Below, one piece after another: positions 1 through 9,862 of a stretch of DNA of 64,000 nucleotides. Position numbers and translations under genes: made by a program. The notes beneath the pieces were generated by a model that did not search any database, was not told the DNA's origin, and was given only the letters and a program-made list of their open reading frames with translations. Each line of letters opens with the position of its first letter. Position 1 is the first letter of the stretch. This DNA comes from Sulfobacillus benefaciens. Its GTDB lineage: Bacteria > Bacillota > Sulfobacillia > Sulfobacillales > Sulfobacillaceae. The stretch is from positions 62,001 through 126,000 of the forward strand of contig PXYT01000001.1 in NCBI GenBank assembly GCA_003023725.1, read 5' to 3'.

Positions 1-2584
1 ACTTTTCCAGACCGATCCCACACTCAAAGCCGGTGGCCACTTCCCGAACATCATCTTTAAACCGTTTCAGTGAGCCGATATTTCCTTCATGGACAACGAC
101 CCCATCCCGTATCACCCGGGTTTTACCGGTACGCAGAATCTTTCCGTCAGTCACGTAACATCCTGCCACTGCGCCGACCTTTGGCACACGGAAGACTTCC
201 CGCACCTCAGCCCGTCCAAGAATAACTTCCTCATATTTAGGTTCGAGCATTCCTTTGAGCGCCTTGTTAATATCGTCAATCGCGTCATAAATAACACGGT
301 AGCTCCGAATGTCAACGTGCTCCTTTTCCGCAATCTGGCGTGCCTTGTTTTCCACGCCCACTCCGAATCCTACAATAATTGCGTGAGATGCCTGAGCCAG
401 CATAACATCGGTTTCGGTCACCGTACCAACGCCTGAATGTAAGACTCTCACCCGCACTTCGTCATTCGACAACTTAACCACAGATTGTCCCAATGCTTCC
501 GCCGAACCATGTACATCAGCCTTAATAACCAAATTCAGTTCCTTAACCGCTTCGTCCTTCAGACGCTGCAAAAAGTCGTCTAAGGAAACACCATGCGCCC
601 CACCCTCGGATTGACGGCGTAAGCGGTCTTGGCGGGAGTCCGCAATCGCTTTGGCTTGTTTTTCGTCGGCTAAGATCACAAAGTCATCCCCCGCTTCAGG
701 CAACTGATTGAAGCCCAGCACCTCCACAGGGAGAGACGGACCCGCATTCTTCACTCGCTGACCTCGATCATTGATCAAAGCCCGTACGCGCCCGTAAACG
801 GATCCCGCAACAAAAACATCGCCCACCTTCAACAATCCGCGGGAAACCAGTACCGTAGCAACAGGTCCCCGGCCTTTATCCAATTTGGCTTCAATGACTG
901 TCCCCTGTGCGGCCCGGTTGGCGTTAGCCTTTAGTTCCAGAACATCAGCCTGAAGAATTAAGGCTTCCAACAATTGGTCGATACCTTCTCCGGTCCTGGC
1001 AGACACGGGCACCATGATAGTATCCCCGCCCCATTCCTCTGCAATAAGGCCAAAATTGCTCAACTCGGTCCGTACCTTTTCGGGATTGGCATCGGGCAAA
1101 TCGATTTTGTTAATAGCCACGACAATAGGAACATTTGCCGCCTTGGCATGATTAATCGCCTCAATGGTCTGAGGCATGACCCCGTCATTTGCCGCAACGA
1201 CCAGCACAGCCACATCGGTAACTTGTGCACCTCGCGCACGCATGGATGTGAATGCCTCATGACCTGGAGTATCCAAAAATACCACTTTCCGGTCGTGCCA
1301 TTCAATGACCGAGGCTCCAATATGCTGGGTAATGCCCCCGGCCTCAGATTGCGTCACTCGTGTAGCTCGAATGCGGTCCAACAGGGAGGTTTTCCCGTGA
1401 TCCACATGCCCCATCACCGTCACCACCGGCGGTCTCTCGGTCCTGCTTTCGGGACTGTCCTCTTCCCCCTGCAAGATCAATTCTTCCTGTTCTTCCTGAG
1501 TGGCCCTTTCCTCCACCGTGGCGCCAAGTTCCGTTGCCACAATGGTTGCGGTATCCCGGTCGAGTTCCTGATTGACTCCCGCCATGATGCCTAAAGCAAT
1601 CAGGCGTTTTATCAGTTCGTTAGCTTTGACTCCTAGCTGATCCGCCAAGTCTTTAACCACGATAGATCCGGATAAAACGATGTGACGCTGAACCGGCGGC
1701 ATGGACACGTCATGCTGTTGCATGTTGGCTGATTTTTGCGACTTGCGTTTCTTACTGCCATAACGATCTTCGTCCCATCCTCCACGGCGGCGCGCTCCCT
1801 GGTCGTGTACATTGCGACGGTCCTTGTTATTGTAACTACCGCGCCTGTTTTGCTCCTTGCCAGGGCGTGTCGTCTGGGTTGGAGCAGGCGGAACCGATAG
1901 CGGTTTAGGCCCTGACCGATAGGGAGCGTTGCCCCGCTGGGCCCCAGGATGTCCGCTGGTATTGGACCTTTGATAACCGCCACTCTGGGGCCTCCCCGAG
2001 GACGCGGGTGGTGAACCGGATGATCTGCGCTCGGAACCAGGGGCAGGCCGTGAACCGGAACCGGAATATCCCGAAGGCCGCCCGCCGTTTTGCGGTCGTT
2101 GATTCACCGCCGTACTGGAACGCCGTGCATTCTGCGACGAATCATAACGGGTGTGTTCTCGGTTGGGCCCTGGTTGCTGTCCACGCCGTTCATTATAATT
2201 GCGTCCCGGCGAATTACTCCCTTGCCTTACAGGACGATTGCCCCCAGGGGCAGACCCCGGTCGGGGGCGGTTCGCCGACGGCTGAGGAGTACTCGATGCG
2301 CCGCGTGGCTTATCTGAAGGACTCTCTGCCACCCGCCGAACCGGAGTCTCCGGCACTGGGCTCGTTTCAGTTCTTTTCGCCGCGGTGGTTGTGCTCGCCG
2401 GTTCGGGCGGCAACTTTCCCTCCATGATATCTTTGACGGTTTGGACCGCTTCGGGTTCCACTGTGCTCATATGATTCTTGATGTTCTCGACGTGCAAACG
2501 ATGCAGCAGATCGATTAGACGCCGGCTGTCCAGTTTTACTTCCTTTGCTAACTCGTACACGCGAACCTTTTCCTTTTCTGTCAA
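1..2584 (-). CDS. infB: Translation initiation factor IF-2 (C-terminal end cut by window edge)
   Basis: GTPase that brings initiator tRNA to the ribosome. Reading leftwards from a TTG at 2584, the protein has the IF2 N-terminal helix motif ([10 protein letters not shown]), a long Arg/Gly/Pro/Asn/Ser-rich linker to about residue 280, then the G domain with [10 protein letters not shown] at about residue 391 (nt 1414), DTPGHEAF and [12 protein letters not shown]. The C-terminal domain ends at the window edge within FECGIGLEK, so about 25 residues are missing. The TTG start is preferred to the ATG at 2470 because the conserved N-terminal helix begins here and a G-rich Shine-Dalgarno (complement of 2586-2598) sits just upstream. 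The start lies inside the annotated ylxQ frame, which is unusual. Last visible gene of the nusA-ylxR-ylxQ-infB operon. Confidence 0.95.
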   Translation of the reverse strand, partial: MTEKEKVRVYELAKEVKLDSRRLIDLLHRLHVENIKNHMSTVEPEAVQTVKDIMEGKLPPEPASTTTAAKRTETSPVPETPVRRVAESPSDKPRGASSTPQPSANRPRPGSAPGGNRPVRQGSNSPGRNYNERRGQQPGPNREHTRYDSSQNARRSSTAVNQRPQNGGRPSGYSGSGSRPAPGSERRSSGSPPASSGRPQSGGYQRSNTSGHPGAQRGNAPYRSGPKPLSVPPAPTQTTRPGKEQNRRGSYNNKDRRNVHDQGARRRGGWDEDRYGSKKRKSQKSANMQQHDVSMPPVQRHIVLSGSIVVKDLADQLGVKANELIKRLIALGIMAGVNQELDRDTATIVATELGATVEERATQEEQEELILQGEEDSPESRTERPPVVTVMGHVDHGKTSLLDRIRATRVTQSEAGGITQHIGASVIEWHDRKVVFLDTPGHEAFTSMRARGAQVTDVAVLVVAANDGVMPQTIEAINHAKAANVPIVVAINKIDLPDANPEKVRTELSNFGLIAEEWGGDTIMVPVSARTGEGIDQLLEALILQADVLELKANANRAAQGTVIEAKLDKGRGPVATVLVSRGLLKVGDVFVAGSVYGRVRALINDRGQRVKNAGPSLPVEVLGFNQLPEAGDDFVILADEKQAKAIADSRQDRLRRQSEGGAHGVSLDDFLQRLKDEAVKELNLVIKADVHGSAEALGQSVVKLSNDEVRVRVLHSGVGTVTETDVMLAQASHAIIVGFGVGVENKARQIAEKEHVDIRSYRVIYDAIDDINKALKGMLEPKYEEVILGRAEVREVFRVPKVGAVAGCYVTDGKILRTGKTRVIRDGVVVHEGNIGSLKRFKDDVREVATGFECGIGLEK

Positions 2585-2900
2585 ACCTGATCCCCCCCGA
2601 TGAAACTCCCAACTGGTTCGCCAGCCGGTTGGCGATGTTCTTGTCCAATATCGCAAGTACCGCGTGCGGGCCCATACCCATGGCACGTCCGAGGTCCAAC
2701 ATAGTTCCCGCCTGAGCCATGGGAATACCTAAGTTTTGGGCCCACAGGTGATACTTGCGATAAACTGACTCACCGGAATCAAGAGCAATAAGAACGAGTT
2801 TTGCCGTTCCTTCGTTCATTGCCTTTTGCACTTGATTATGCCCAGGAGCCAATTGGCCAGCACGTTTCGCCAAACCTATCCAGTTTAACCAGTTATCCAC
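2367..2900 (-). CDS. ylxQ: L7Ae-family RNA-binding protein YlxQ, with anomalous C-terminal extension
   Basis: Small ribosomal-protein-like (L7Ae/L30e/Gadd45 fold) kink-turn RNA binder, normally about 100 residues. GTG start at 2900, nine bases or so after an AAGGAG; it overlaps the ylxR stop by 8 bp. Residues 1 to about 105 fit the family ([42 protein letters not shown]). After a run of seven G (complement of 2592-2598) the frame continues for about 70 more residues that are simply infB sequence in another frame. One extra G would end the protein at a TGA that overlaps the infB TTG start. Either a sequencing indel or a real read-through gives the long form; the family assignment itself is firm. 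Confidence 0.85.
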   Translation of the reverse strand: MDNWLNWIGLAKRAGQLAPGHNQVQKAMNEGTAKLVLIALDSGESVYRKYHLWAQNLGIPMAQAGTMLDLGRAMGMGPHAVLAILDKNIANRLANQLGVSSGGIRFDRKGKGSRVRVSKGSKTGQPASNRSAASFARREHQESYEHSGTRSGPNRQRYHGGKVAARTGEHNHRGEKN

Positions 2901-3171
2901 TGACGTTCTCCTTCTCAACTAACTGCCGCAGTTGCTCAATGACTTCACCTTGTAGTGTCACGTCCAGAGCTCCTTCAAGCCGATTAGATTTCAATGCTTG
3001 ATCGAAACAGGCAATCGTTCGGCAGATATAAGCCCCCCGTCCCGACATCTTGCCCCGGCCGTCGATGGTTACCGTGCCTTGAGGCGTTCGGACAATCCGG
3101 ATCAATTCCCGTTTAGGTCTTGTTGTTCGGCACGCAACACAAGTCCGCATCGGAATTTTTTTCGGTTTCAT
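2893..3171 (-). CDS. ylxR: YlxR family nucleic-acid-binding protein
   Basis: Conserved small protein (DUF448) always found between nusA and infB in Firmicutes; family members bind RNA and have been linked to transcription regulation. Visible features: MRTCVACRTTRPKREL with the CxxC pair, the GRGAYIC motif, and a basic N-terminus. About 92 residues, normal for the family. The ATG at 3171 shares a base with the nusA TAA stop (TAATG junction) and has GGAG nine bases before it, so translation is probably coupled to nusA; a GTG two codons earlier would also be possible. Confidence 0.93.
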   Translation of the reverse strand: MKPKKIPMRTCVACRTTRPKRELIRIVRTPQGTVTIDGRGKMSGRGAYICRTIACFDQALKSNRLEGALDVTLQGEVIEQLRQLVEKENVSG

Positions 3172-4223
3172 TACCACCAGCTCCCGTTATTGGACACTTG
3201 CGATTCAGAACGCAAATCAACCTTCCATCCGGTTAACTTCGCTGCCAAGCGTGCGTTCTGCCCTTCTTTGCCAATTCCTAAAGAAAGTTGGTTATCGGGT
3301 ACCACCACACGGGCCACCCGTGTACTGGGCTCCACGGCAACTTCACTGACCTGGGCCGGAGACAGGGCATTCGCAACAAAAATTGTCGGATCCGGATCCC
3401 ATCGGATAATATCTAATTTTTCGCCATGGAGTTCCTGAACAATGGCTTGAACGCGTACTCCTTTATTTCCAACACAGGACCCCACAGGATCCACATTGGG
3501 ATCTTCGGCCCACACGGCAATTTTCGTACGTGCTCCGGCTTCCCGTGCTATCCCTTTGATCTCCACAACTCCATCGTGAATCTCCGGAACTTCCAGTTCA
3601 AACAACCTTTTTATCAGTCCTGGATGATTTCGAGAAACAAAGATTTGCGGACCTTTATTGGTCTTTTTGACCTCCACGACGTACAGTTTTACCCGCTCGT
3701 TCGTCCGCAACCGCTCTCCAGGCACTTGTTCGTTTGGCATCATAATAGCTTCTGCCCGTCCTAGGTCAATATAGACCAGTCCGCGTTCGGCCCGTTGAAC
3801 CAGTCCGTTGACGATATCGCCTTCTCGTCCGACAAATTCTTCATAGATAAGACCGCGTTCCGCTTCCCGTATGCGTTGCACAATGACTTGCTTTGCTGTC
3901 TGCGCCGCAATTCGGCCGAAATTCTTCGGCGTAACTTCAAACTCCAGGACATCACCTTCTACAGACCCCGGGCGAATTTCATTAGCCTCATCGAGGCTGA
4001 CTTCCAGACGATGGTCCTGTACCTGTGCCACCACGGTCTTCTGAGCCCAGACTTGCGTAGCACCGGTCAATCTGTCAATTCGCACGCGCACATTTTGGGC
4101 GGAGGCAAAATTACGCCGATATGCCGAGATTAATGCCGACTCGATGGCCTGAAAGAGAATTTCCTTGTCAATTCCCTTTTCCCGTTCAAGCTCATCCAAG
4201 GCACTCAGCAGTTCCGAATTCAC
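3171..4223 (-). CDS. nusA: Transcription termination/antitermination factor NusA
   Basis: RNA-polymerase-associated pausing and termination factor. The 350 residues contain the N-terminal RNAP-binding domain, an S1 domain (GDIVNGLVQRAERGLVYIDL at about residues 133-152), and two KH domains with GNKGVRVQAIVQEL and the SLGIGKEGQNARLAA motif. Length equals the Bacillus-type NusA that lacks the acidic repeats of E. coli. GTG start with an AGGGGGG seven bases upstream. In most Firmicutes rimP precedes nusA; here it does not, and a separate promoter plus a hairpin lie directly upstream. Confidence 0.96.
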   Translation of the reverse strand: MNSELLSALDELEREKGIDKEILFQAIESALISAYRRNFASAQNVRVRIDRLTGATQVWAQKTVVAQVQDHRLEVSLDEANEIRPGSVEGDVLEFEVTPKNFGRIAAQTAKQVIVQRIREAERGLIYEEFVGREGDIVNGLVQRAERGLVYIDLGRAEAIMMPNEQVPGERLRTNERVKLYVVEVKKTNKGPQIFVSRNHPGLIKRLFELEVPEIHDGVVEIKGIAREAGARTKIAVWAEDPNVDPVGSCVGNKGVRVQAIVQELHGEKLDIIRWDPDPTIFVANALSPAQVSEVAVEPSTRVARVVVPDNQLSLGIGKEGQNARLAAKLTGWKVDLRSESQVSNNGSWW

Positions 4224-4263
4224 CCAATATCCCCCCTAAAAGGAGCCATGGCCCCTGTCAAGC

Positions 4264-4288
4264 GAAAAGAGTGGGAAGATCCCACTCT
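4264..4288 (-). terminator. Hairpin with short T-tract in the nusA leader
   Basis: A perfect 9-bp inverted repeat (4268-4276 / 4280-4288, 3-base loop) followed on the minus strand by TTTT then CGCTT. It sits between the putative nusA promoter and the nusA start, about 40 bases before the GTG. It could end transcripts of the upstream MFS gene or act as an attenuator in the nusA leader. The T-tract is short, so termination strength is uncertain. Confidence 0.4.
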
Positions 4289-4342
4289 GAGTCTGATCAA
4301 TGATCAGCCACCCCGTAAAATTACTAAAAGTGTCACGAACTC

Positions 4343-4372
4343 ATTTTACCACATGAAACCAAAACAGAACAA
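4343..4372 (-). promoter_or_regulatory. Putative promoter of the nusA-ylxR-ylxQ-infB operon
   Basis: On the minus strand TTGTTC (4372-4367), an 18-base spacer and TAAAAT (4348-4343). It lies in the 247-bp gap between the MFS gene and nusA and would give a leader of about 110 bases containing the hairpin at 4268-4288. Fits the vegetative consensus at 4/6 and 5/6 positions. Confidence 0.5.
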
Positions 4373-4470
4373 CCGGAGTTTTGAGCGCTTCGTCCACAAA
4401 GTCTCACTCATGCCCCCTCGTCGTACCCCGACTTTACCCCCGGCTTCCAAAATGACCATCGGCTTTATGG

Positions 4471-5676
4471 TTAATCAGGTCCCACGGATGGATTTCGGCT
4501 CGAAACCCGTGTCCCGGTCATCCTTTGCCAGACGAACGCCATGGTTATAAAGAGAAATAAAACCAAAGCCCCGACGCGAAACGCCGCAGCTGCACCATAT
4601 GGCAGCAAGTAACCGCTCAAAAGAGCCAGTACAAATGCGCCCAATGTTCCTGCCGACTGAAAAATCCCCTGAATCCGGCCGCGTGTGGCTGCGGTAGCCA
4701 GCGACATCACGTCCGCATTCAAAGCCGGGGTAATCAAACTCATGGCGATTGCCTCTAAGGAAGATAACGCGATAGACAACCAAGGGTAATGGGACAGAGT
4801 GTACAAAATCACTATGACGCCGTTCAACACTGCTCCTCCGTAAATGAGAAGCGGGCGAGACGCCGAAGAGTCGGCCAGCCGTCCCGCCAAAAAATTAAAC
4901 AGTAGATAAGGCAGGGCAAATAATGTCCAGGACAAACTAATCAGCAAAGGTCCGGCACCAATGTTCCGCATGTAAATACTCCAGCTGACATCATACATAC
5001 CCCCCAACCCCATCCATGCAAAATTGATGAGCAGCCACGCCATAAGATTTCGCCAGTCAATGTGATTTGTTTGCTCACGACGGCCGGTATGGTGAAAGCG
5101 GGGCGGTGCGGGAGAATCGGTAATTCCGAATATGATTGCAAAGAGTGCTAAAAGATCCAACGCGGTGCCGACCCAGAAAGGCGCTGTCAGCCTTCCTGTT
5201 GCGGTCGCCAGACCTCCGATCATGGGTCCCACAGCGAACCCAGCCATATAAAAGGACGACATTAGGGCATAAGCGCGCCCGCGACCATCCTCATCCACGT
5301 AGTCCGCCACCAACGCATTGGCAGCCGGAAGAAATGCCGCCGCTCCCATCCCTTGAAGGGATCGGAACAGCAAATAGTAGCCGGGAGGCACGGGCAAAAG
5401 GAAGAGAGCGGTTCCCAACGCACTGAGACATGTCCCGAGGATGAGAAATGGCCGACGTCCCCAGCGGTCGGATAACGGACCGAAGAGCAATTGTCCCAAA
5501 AATGCAATGAGTGCATAGAGAGCCGCCATAAATCCCAACCAGGTTAAGGGCATTCCCCGATCGTGAACAAATAAAGGCAAAAGCGGTAAAATCGTTCCAA
5601 ACCCGCTTTGAATAACCATACTGGCCACTAAGAGAGGCCAGATGGATCCCTTGCCTTCGTACTTAAAAAAACGCAA
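4471..5676 (-). CDS. MFS transporter, DHA1-like drug/metabolite efflux type
   Basis: Integral membrane secondary transporter of about 401 residues with twelve predicted hydrophobic segments. The MFS loop 2-3 motif is clear (GPLSDRWGRRPFLILG, about residues 66-81), and the first half carries GFAVGPMIGG in TM5, a feature of the proton-antiporter efflux (DHA1) branch. Substrate cannot be read from the sequence. TTG start at 5676 with AGGAGA upstream; it overlaps the end of polC by 14 bp, so it is likely co-translated with polC. It occupies the position where rimP is normally found, which makes it an insertion into the conserved cluster. Confidence 0.85.
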   Translation of the reverse strand: MRFFKYEGKGSIWPLLVASMVIQSGFGTILPLLPLFVHDRGMPLTWLGFMAALYALIAFLGQLLFGPLSDRWGRRPFLILGTCLSALGTALFLLPVPPGYYLLFRSLQGMGAAAFLPAANALVADYVDEDGRGRAYALMSSFYMAGFAVGPMIGGLATATGRLTAPFWVGTALDLLALFAIIFGITDSPAPPRFHHTGRREQTNHIDWRNLMAWLLINFAWMGLGGMYDVSWSIYMRNIGAGPLLISLSWTLFALPYLLFNFLAGRLADSSASRPLLIYGGAVLNGVIVILYTLSHYPWLSIALSSLEAIAMSLITPALNADVMSLATAATRGRIQGIFQSAGTLGAFVLALLSGYLLPYGAAAAFRVGALVLFLFITMAFVWQRMTGTRVSSRNPSVGPD

Positions 5677-8600
5677 GCTGATTTGTCTCTCCTAGATCTT
5701 TCAGCGCCCCCTGAGCTCTTAACAGATCAATGACGCTTTTACTGAGCCGGGCCCGCTGTCGTAAATCGTCAATGGATAAAAATGGGGCTTCCTGCCGGGC
5801 CTGAATAATATTTTCCGCCGCAGATTGACCCAATCCCGGCAATGCCGCAAAGGGTATGCGCAGACCATCATTTTCAATTTCAAAGCGGGTCGCGTGTGAT
5901 TTCTCCAGACTAACCGGAAAAAAGCGGTAACCACGGGCCAATAATTCGCGCGCAATTTCTAGTACGGTTATCAGACCCTTCTCCTTGGCTGATGCCTGAT
6001 TCCCTTTTTCTTCAATATCTGCTAGTTTCTTGTTGATTACTTTGATTCCGCCTAAAATCGGCTCCGGATCAAAATCGGATGCCCGGACCGAGAAATAGGT
6101 ACCGTAAAAAGCCAGTGGATAATGTACTTTAAACCAGGCAATGCGCCATCCCATCATGACATACGCTGCCGCATGGGCCTTGGGAAACAGGTAGCTGATT
6201 TTACGGCACGATTCAATATACCACTGAGGTACATTGTGATCCTTCATCAACGTTTCCTGTTCCGGTTTGAGCCCGCGTCCCTTTCGAACGGATTCCGACA
6301 CAGCAAAGGCCGCTTTTGGCTCAATGCCGCGCCCTATCAAGTACAGCATGATGTCATCACGTGTGGCGATCACCTCTGACAACCCGGCCAGATTCTGCCG
6401 AATGATGTCCTGGGCATTGTTTGCCCATACTTCCGTTCCATGGGATAAACCGGAAATGCGAACGAGTTCCGCAAAAGTCTTCGGCTTAGTATCAATGAGC
6501 ATTCGCCGGACGAAAGTTGTTCCAAATTCTGGGATTCCCAGGATTCCTACCGGCGTGCCAATGTCGTCCGCTTTCACCCCTAAAGCTTCAACGCTCCGAA
6601 ACAGACTCATCGTCTTGTCGTCGTGAAACGGCACACTTTTCCCTGATATGCCCGTGATATCCTCAAGCATGCGAATTGCGGTAGGATCATCATGCCCCAG
6701 CAAATCCAATTTCAACAGACGGCCTTCGATAGAATGATAGTCGAAATGTGTGGTAATAATCTCGGAGTTCCGGTCATCAGCAGGATGCTGGACGGGGCAA
6801 AAGTGATGAATATCTTCGTCTCGGGGCACTACCATAAGACCCCCGGGATGCTGTCCCGTCGTTCGTTTCACTCCCGTTATTCCGGAGGCCAGCCATTCCA
6901 GTTCGGCTCCGGAAACTTCCCGCCCCTTTTCCCGGGCCCACGCCAAAACATGTCCTATCGCTGTTTTTTGTGCAATGGTGGCAATCGTTCCGGCACGAAA
7001 GACATGGCCTTCGCCAAAAAGAACTTCCGTGTACTTATGAATTTCCGGCTGGTATTCCCCGGAGAAATTCAAATCGATATCCGGTACCTTATCTCCTTCA
7101 AATCCGAGAAATGTCTCAAAAGGAATATCCTGGCCATCTCCAATAAGAGCACTTCCGCATCGGGGACAATTCTTTTCGGGAAGGTCAAAACCCGAACCAT
7201 AAGATCCGTCCTTAACGAATTCGGTATATTGACATCCGGGACATCGGTAATGCGGAGGCAATGGATTAACTTCAGTAATGTCCAGAAATGTCGCAACCAA
7301 AGATGATCCGACCGAACCCCTGGATCCCACCAGGTAGCCATCGTCCAGCGATTTTTTAACCAGCCGGTGAGCGATATAGTAGATGGACGAGAATCCGTTA
7401 TGCACGATGGAACGAATTTCCTTGTCCAGTCGACTTTGAACAATGTCTGGCAAGGGATCTCCGTACAGTGCCTTGGCCCTCGCCACCGGGTACTCTTGAA
7501 CGGTTTTTTCGGCTTCTTCCAGCTTTGGGGAATACAAACCGTCCGGCACAGGTTTGATAGCCGGAATCTGCTCGGCGAGATACCGGGAATCCTCGACGAC
7601 GATCTTATTTCTCACATCCGGATCTAACCAATCAAATTCTTCCAACATTTGTGCAGTAGTGCGCAAGTGCAGTGCATCTACGGCATCGTGAAGTTCCACT
7701 TTTGCCGTGGTTGACAAAATCTCCCGGAATATCTTCTGCTCCGGCCGGATGTAATGAGCGTCCGACACAGCGGGCGTGGGTTTTCGATAACGCTGCCCCA
7801 GTTCAATCAAGTCCTGGATAAATTGCTGAACATGCTGGACATCTCCGAGCTGCTCCTCCGGGGTTAGAGACTGCAGGGCAGTGACCGGGCCGACTTCCCA
7901 GTAATCATAAAATTGCTGGATATGCCTTATGTCTTGATCCAGGGCCCCTCGAAACACCGCGTCCTGGATTTCTCCTCCGTGTAAGGGAGAACCGATAAAC
8001 CAATAATGCCTTTCGGCCTCCAAACGGCTGCGACTCACCCGGGGCATGCGATGAAATGTCTTCAAATGGGACTCGCTGATTAGGCGATACAGCGCTTCCA
8101 CGCCTTCTTGAGACTTCAACAAAAGCGTCACGGGAGTTGGACGTCCGAGGCTGAAAGACAAAGGACCAGGATTTGCCAAAGACTCCAGGGAGTCCATTGA
8201 CCCGTCCTTATTTTGGAGTAACTTCAAAAGCAACAACCCAGTGGCCTCTGCATCGGCCAGGGCCCGGTGATGTTGAGACAAAGGAATTTTCAAGTAACTT
8301 GTCAGAGGACCGAGTCCGTGACTCTTTAACTCCGGCAACCGAATACGGGCCAAGGCGAGGGTGTCAATAACCAAAAAGCGCCACTCGTCCGCAGGAAAAA
8401 CCTGATAAAAGGCCCGACTCATGAACCCCATATCAAATCGGGCGTTATGCGCGGCTAGTATGGCACCGGCAGCAAAGCCAAAGAAGTCACGAAAAACCTC
8501 TTCCGGCGATGGAGCGTTGAGCACTTCCTCCGCACGGATACCCGTAATGGTTTGGGTGCTCTGCGAAATCTTTCCTTTCGGCCGGATCATGGAATGAAAA

Positions 8601-9817
8601 CGGTCAACAATCGCTCCGTCTTTGATTTTAACGGCACCGAGTTCGATTATTTCATGTGCCCTGGGAGATAATCCTGTAGTCTCCACATCCAACACCACTA
8701 TAGGACGGCTGGCCAATGATCCGTCGCGGTCAGCATCATAACCCGTCAAGGGAGCCACAGCATCCTCGACCATATTGACCTCGACACCGTAAATAGCCTG
8801 AATACCGGTTTTTTTGCTAAGAGATTCAAGTTCCGGATACGTTTGGACCACCCCGTGATCCACTATGGCCACGTGGGTATGACCCAAAGTCTTTAAATGC
8901 TGAAACAAGTCAGGCAAACCAATCAAACCATCTCCCGCGCTCATGCGACTGTGAACATGGAGTTCGACCCGTTTGTGCTCCACACGGTCCTCATCCTGCA
9001 GCCACGACGGTATGATCCCGGCGTGTTTGATACGCAATACCTTCTCGCCACGATATTTGTCCTCTTCCATCTGTCCTTGGGCCTTGACAAAGACACCCTG
9101 ACCAAACTGGGACAAATCTGGAAGCGATTGCCCCCGCCTTTCCGAATAGCGAATTCGCAAGGCATGATGCATGTCTGTAATAACCGCGCTCCAATGCCGG
9201 AGGTTGTCGCGCCCCGTTCGCATCTCCGTGCTGACAATTTGACCCGCAACCACCACGTCCCCGGTTTCCGGGAGGGACCCAAGGTCTCCCGGATCGCCAT
9301 TCGGTACCCCATTCCCGATAACTGATTCGCTGGACGCGGCTGGCTGAATAGCAACCGCCATAATCGGATCGGGTTTGGATGGACCAGCCTCCAAGACCTC
9401 GTCATGCCAGTTGGGCATATCAGGCCAGTATTGACGAAGCCTGGGTAGACCACCCCATTGCTCAAACAACGTGTATGCCATTTTATTGGGAAAGCTCACG
9501 AGCAGTCCATCCTCGGACTCTCTAACGTTTTGGGAATCCAACAATTGGCCAATTCCCGACCCCGTAAGGGAAAATATTTGTTGAAGACGTTCTGCAGCAT
9601 TATTTGCCCATGAATATTCAACCCACAGAACCTCCCGCCCCCACTCGCGGGTCAAATGGGCAGCCAGCGAATCCAACCATTGCCGGGATTCAAAATTCTT
9701 TTCCACCAGAATAATGCGTACCTGCGTGGGGCTGACTTCCACCCATAGGGGCAAAAAATGCCCCGGGTTCGTAACGTGTTGTTCATGTAACCATGTTTGC
9801 AAACGATCTGTCAGCAT
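5663..9817 (-). CDS. polC: DNA polymerase III alpha subunit, PolC type (Gram-positive)
   Basis: Replicative DNA polymerase of low-GC Gram-positives with built-in proofreading. The 1384 residues show the family order: N-terminal domain, OB region (about 190-270), PHP domain starting with VELHVHSRMS (about 284), the DEDDh exonuclease inserted in the PHP domain (VVLDVETTGLSPRAHEIIEL at about 374, HNARFDMGFM, ALADAEATG), a zinc finger with two CxxC pairs (CPGC, CPRC), and the polymerase core with PDIDLNFSGEYQ carrying the catalytic aspartates, ending in a helix-hairpin-helix region (LPGLGQSAAENI). ATG start with GGGGGAG upstream. Slightly shorter than the B. subtilis protein (about 1437). Confidence 0.98.
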   Translation of the reverse strand: MLTDRLQTWLHEQHVTNPGHFLPLWVEVSPTQVRIILVEKNFESRQWLDSLAAHLTREWGREVLWVEYSWANNAAERLQQIFSLTGSGIGQLLDSQNVRESEDGLLVSFPNKMAYTLFEQWGGLPRLRQYWPDMPNWHDEVLEAGPSKPDPIMAVAIQPAASSESVIGNGVPNGDPGDLGSLPETGDVVVAGQIVSTEMRTGRDNLRHWSAVITDMHHALRIRYSERRGQSLPDLSQFGQGVFVKAQGQMEEDKYRGEKVLRIKHAGIIPSWLQDEDRVEHKRVELHVHSRMSAGDGLIGLPDLFQHLKTLGHTHVAIVDHGVVQTYPELESLSKKTGIQAIYGVEVNMVEDAVAPLTGYDADRDGSLASRPIVVLDVETTGLSPRAHEIIELGAVKIKDGAIVDRFHSMIRPKGKISQSTQTITGIRAEEVLNAPSPEEVFRDFFGFAAGAILAAHNARFDMGFMSRAFYQVFPADEWRFLVIDTLALARIRLPELKSHGLGPLTSYLKIPLSQHHRALADAEATGLLLLKLLQNKDGSMDSLESLANPGPLSFSLGRPTPVTLLLKSQEGVEALYRLISESHLKTFHRMPRVSRSRLEAERHYWFIGSPLHGGEIQDAVFRGALDQDIRHIQQFYDYWEVGPVTALQSLTPEEQLGDVQHVQQFIQDLIELGQRYRKPTPAVSDAHYIRPEQKIFREILSTTAKVELHDAVDALHLRTTAQMLEEFDWLDPDVRNKIVVEDSRYLAEQIPAIKPVPDGLYSPKLEEAEKTVQEYPVARAKALYGDPLPDIVQSRLDKEIRSIVHNGFSSIYYIAHRLVKKSLDDGYLVGSRGSVGSSLVATFLDITEVNPLPPHYRCPGCQYTEFVKDGSYGSGFDLPEKNCPRCGSALIGDGQDIPFETFLGFEGDKVPDIDLNFSGEYQPEIHKYTEVLFGEGHVFRAGTIATIAQKTAIGHVLAWAREKGREVSGAELEWLASGITGVKRTTGQHPGGLMVVPRDEDIHHFCPVQHPADDRNSEIITTHFDYHSIEGRLLKLDLLGHDDPTAIRMLEDITGISGKSVPFHDDKTMSLFRSVEALGVKADDIGTPVGILGIPEFGTTFVRRMLIDTKPKTFAELVRISGLSHGTEVWANNAQDIIRQNLAGLSEVIATRDDIMLYLIGRGIEPKAAFAVSESVRKGRGLKPEQETLMKDHNVPQWYIESCRKISYLFPKAHAAAYVMMGWRIAWFKVHYPLAFYGTYFSVRASDFDPEPILGGIKVINKKLADIEEKGNQASAKEKGLITVLEIARELLARGYRFFPVSLEKSHATRFEIENDGLRIPFAALPGLGQSAAENIIQARQEAPFLSIDDLRQRARLSKSVIDLLRAQGALKDLGETNQLAFF

Positions 9818-9862
9818 AATTCTCCCCCACGAATCATAAGTTGATCTTTGGCCCTTTCCAGC

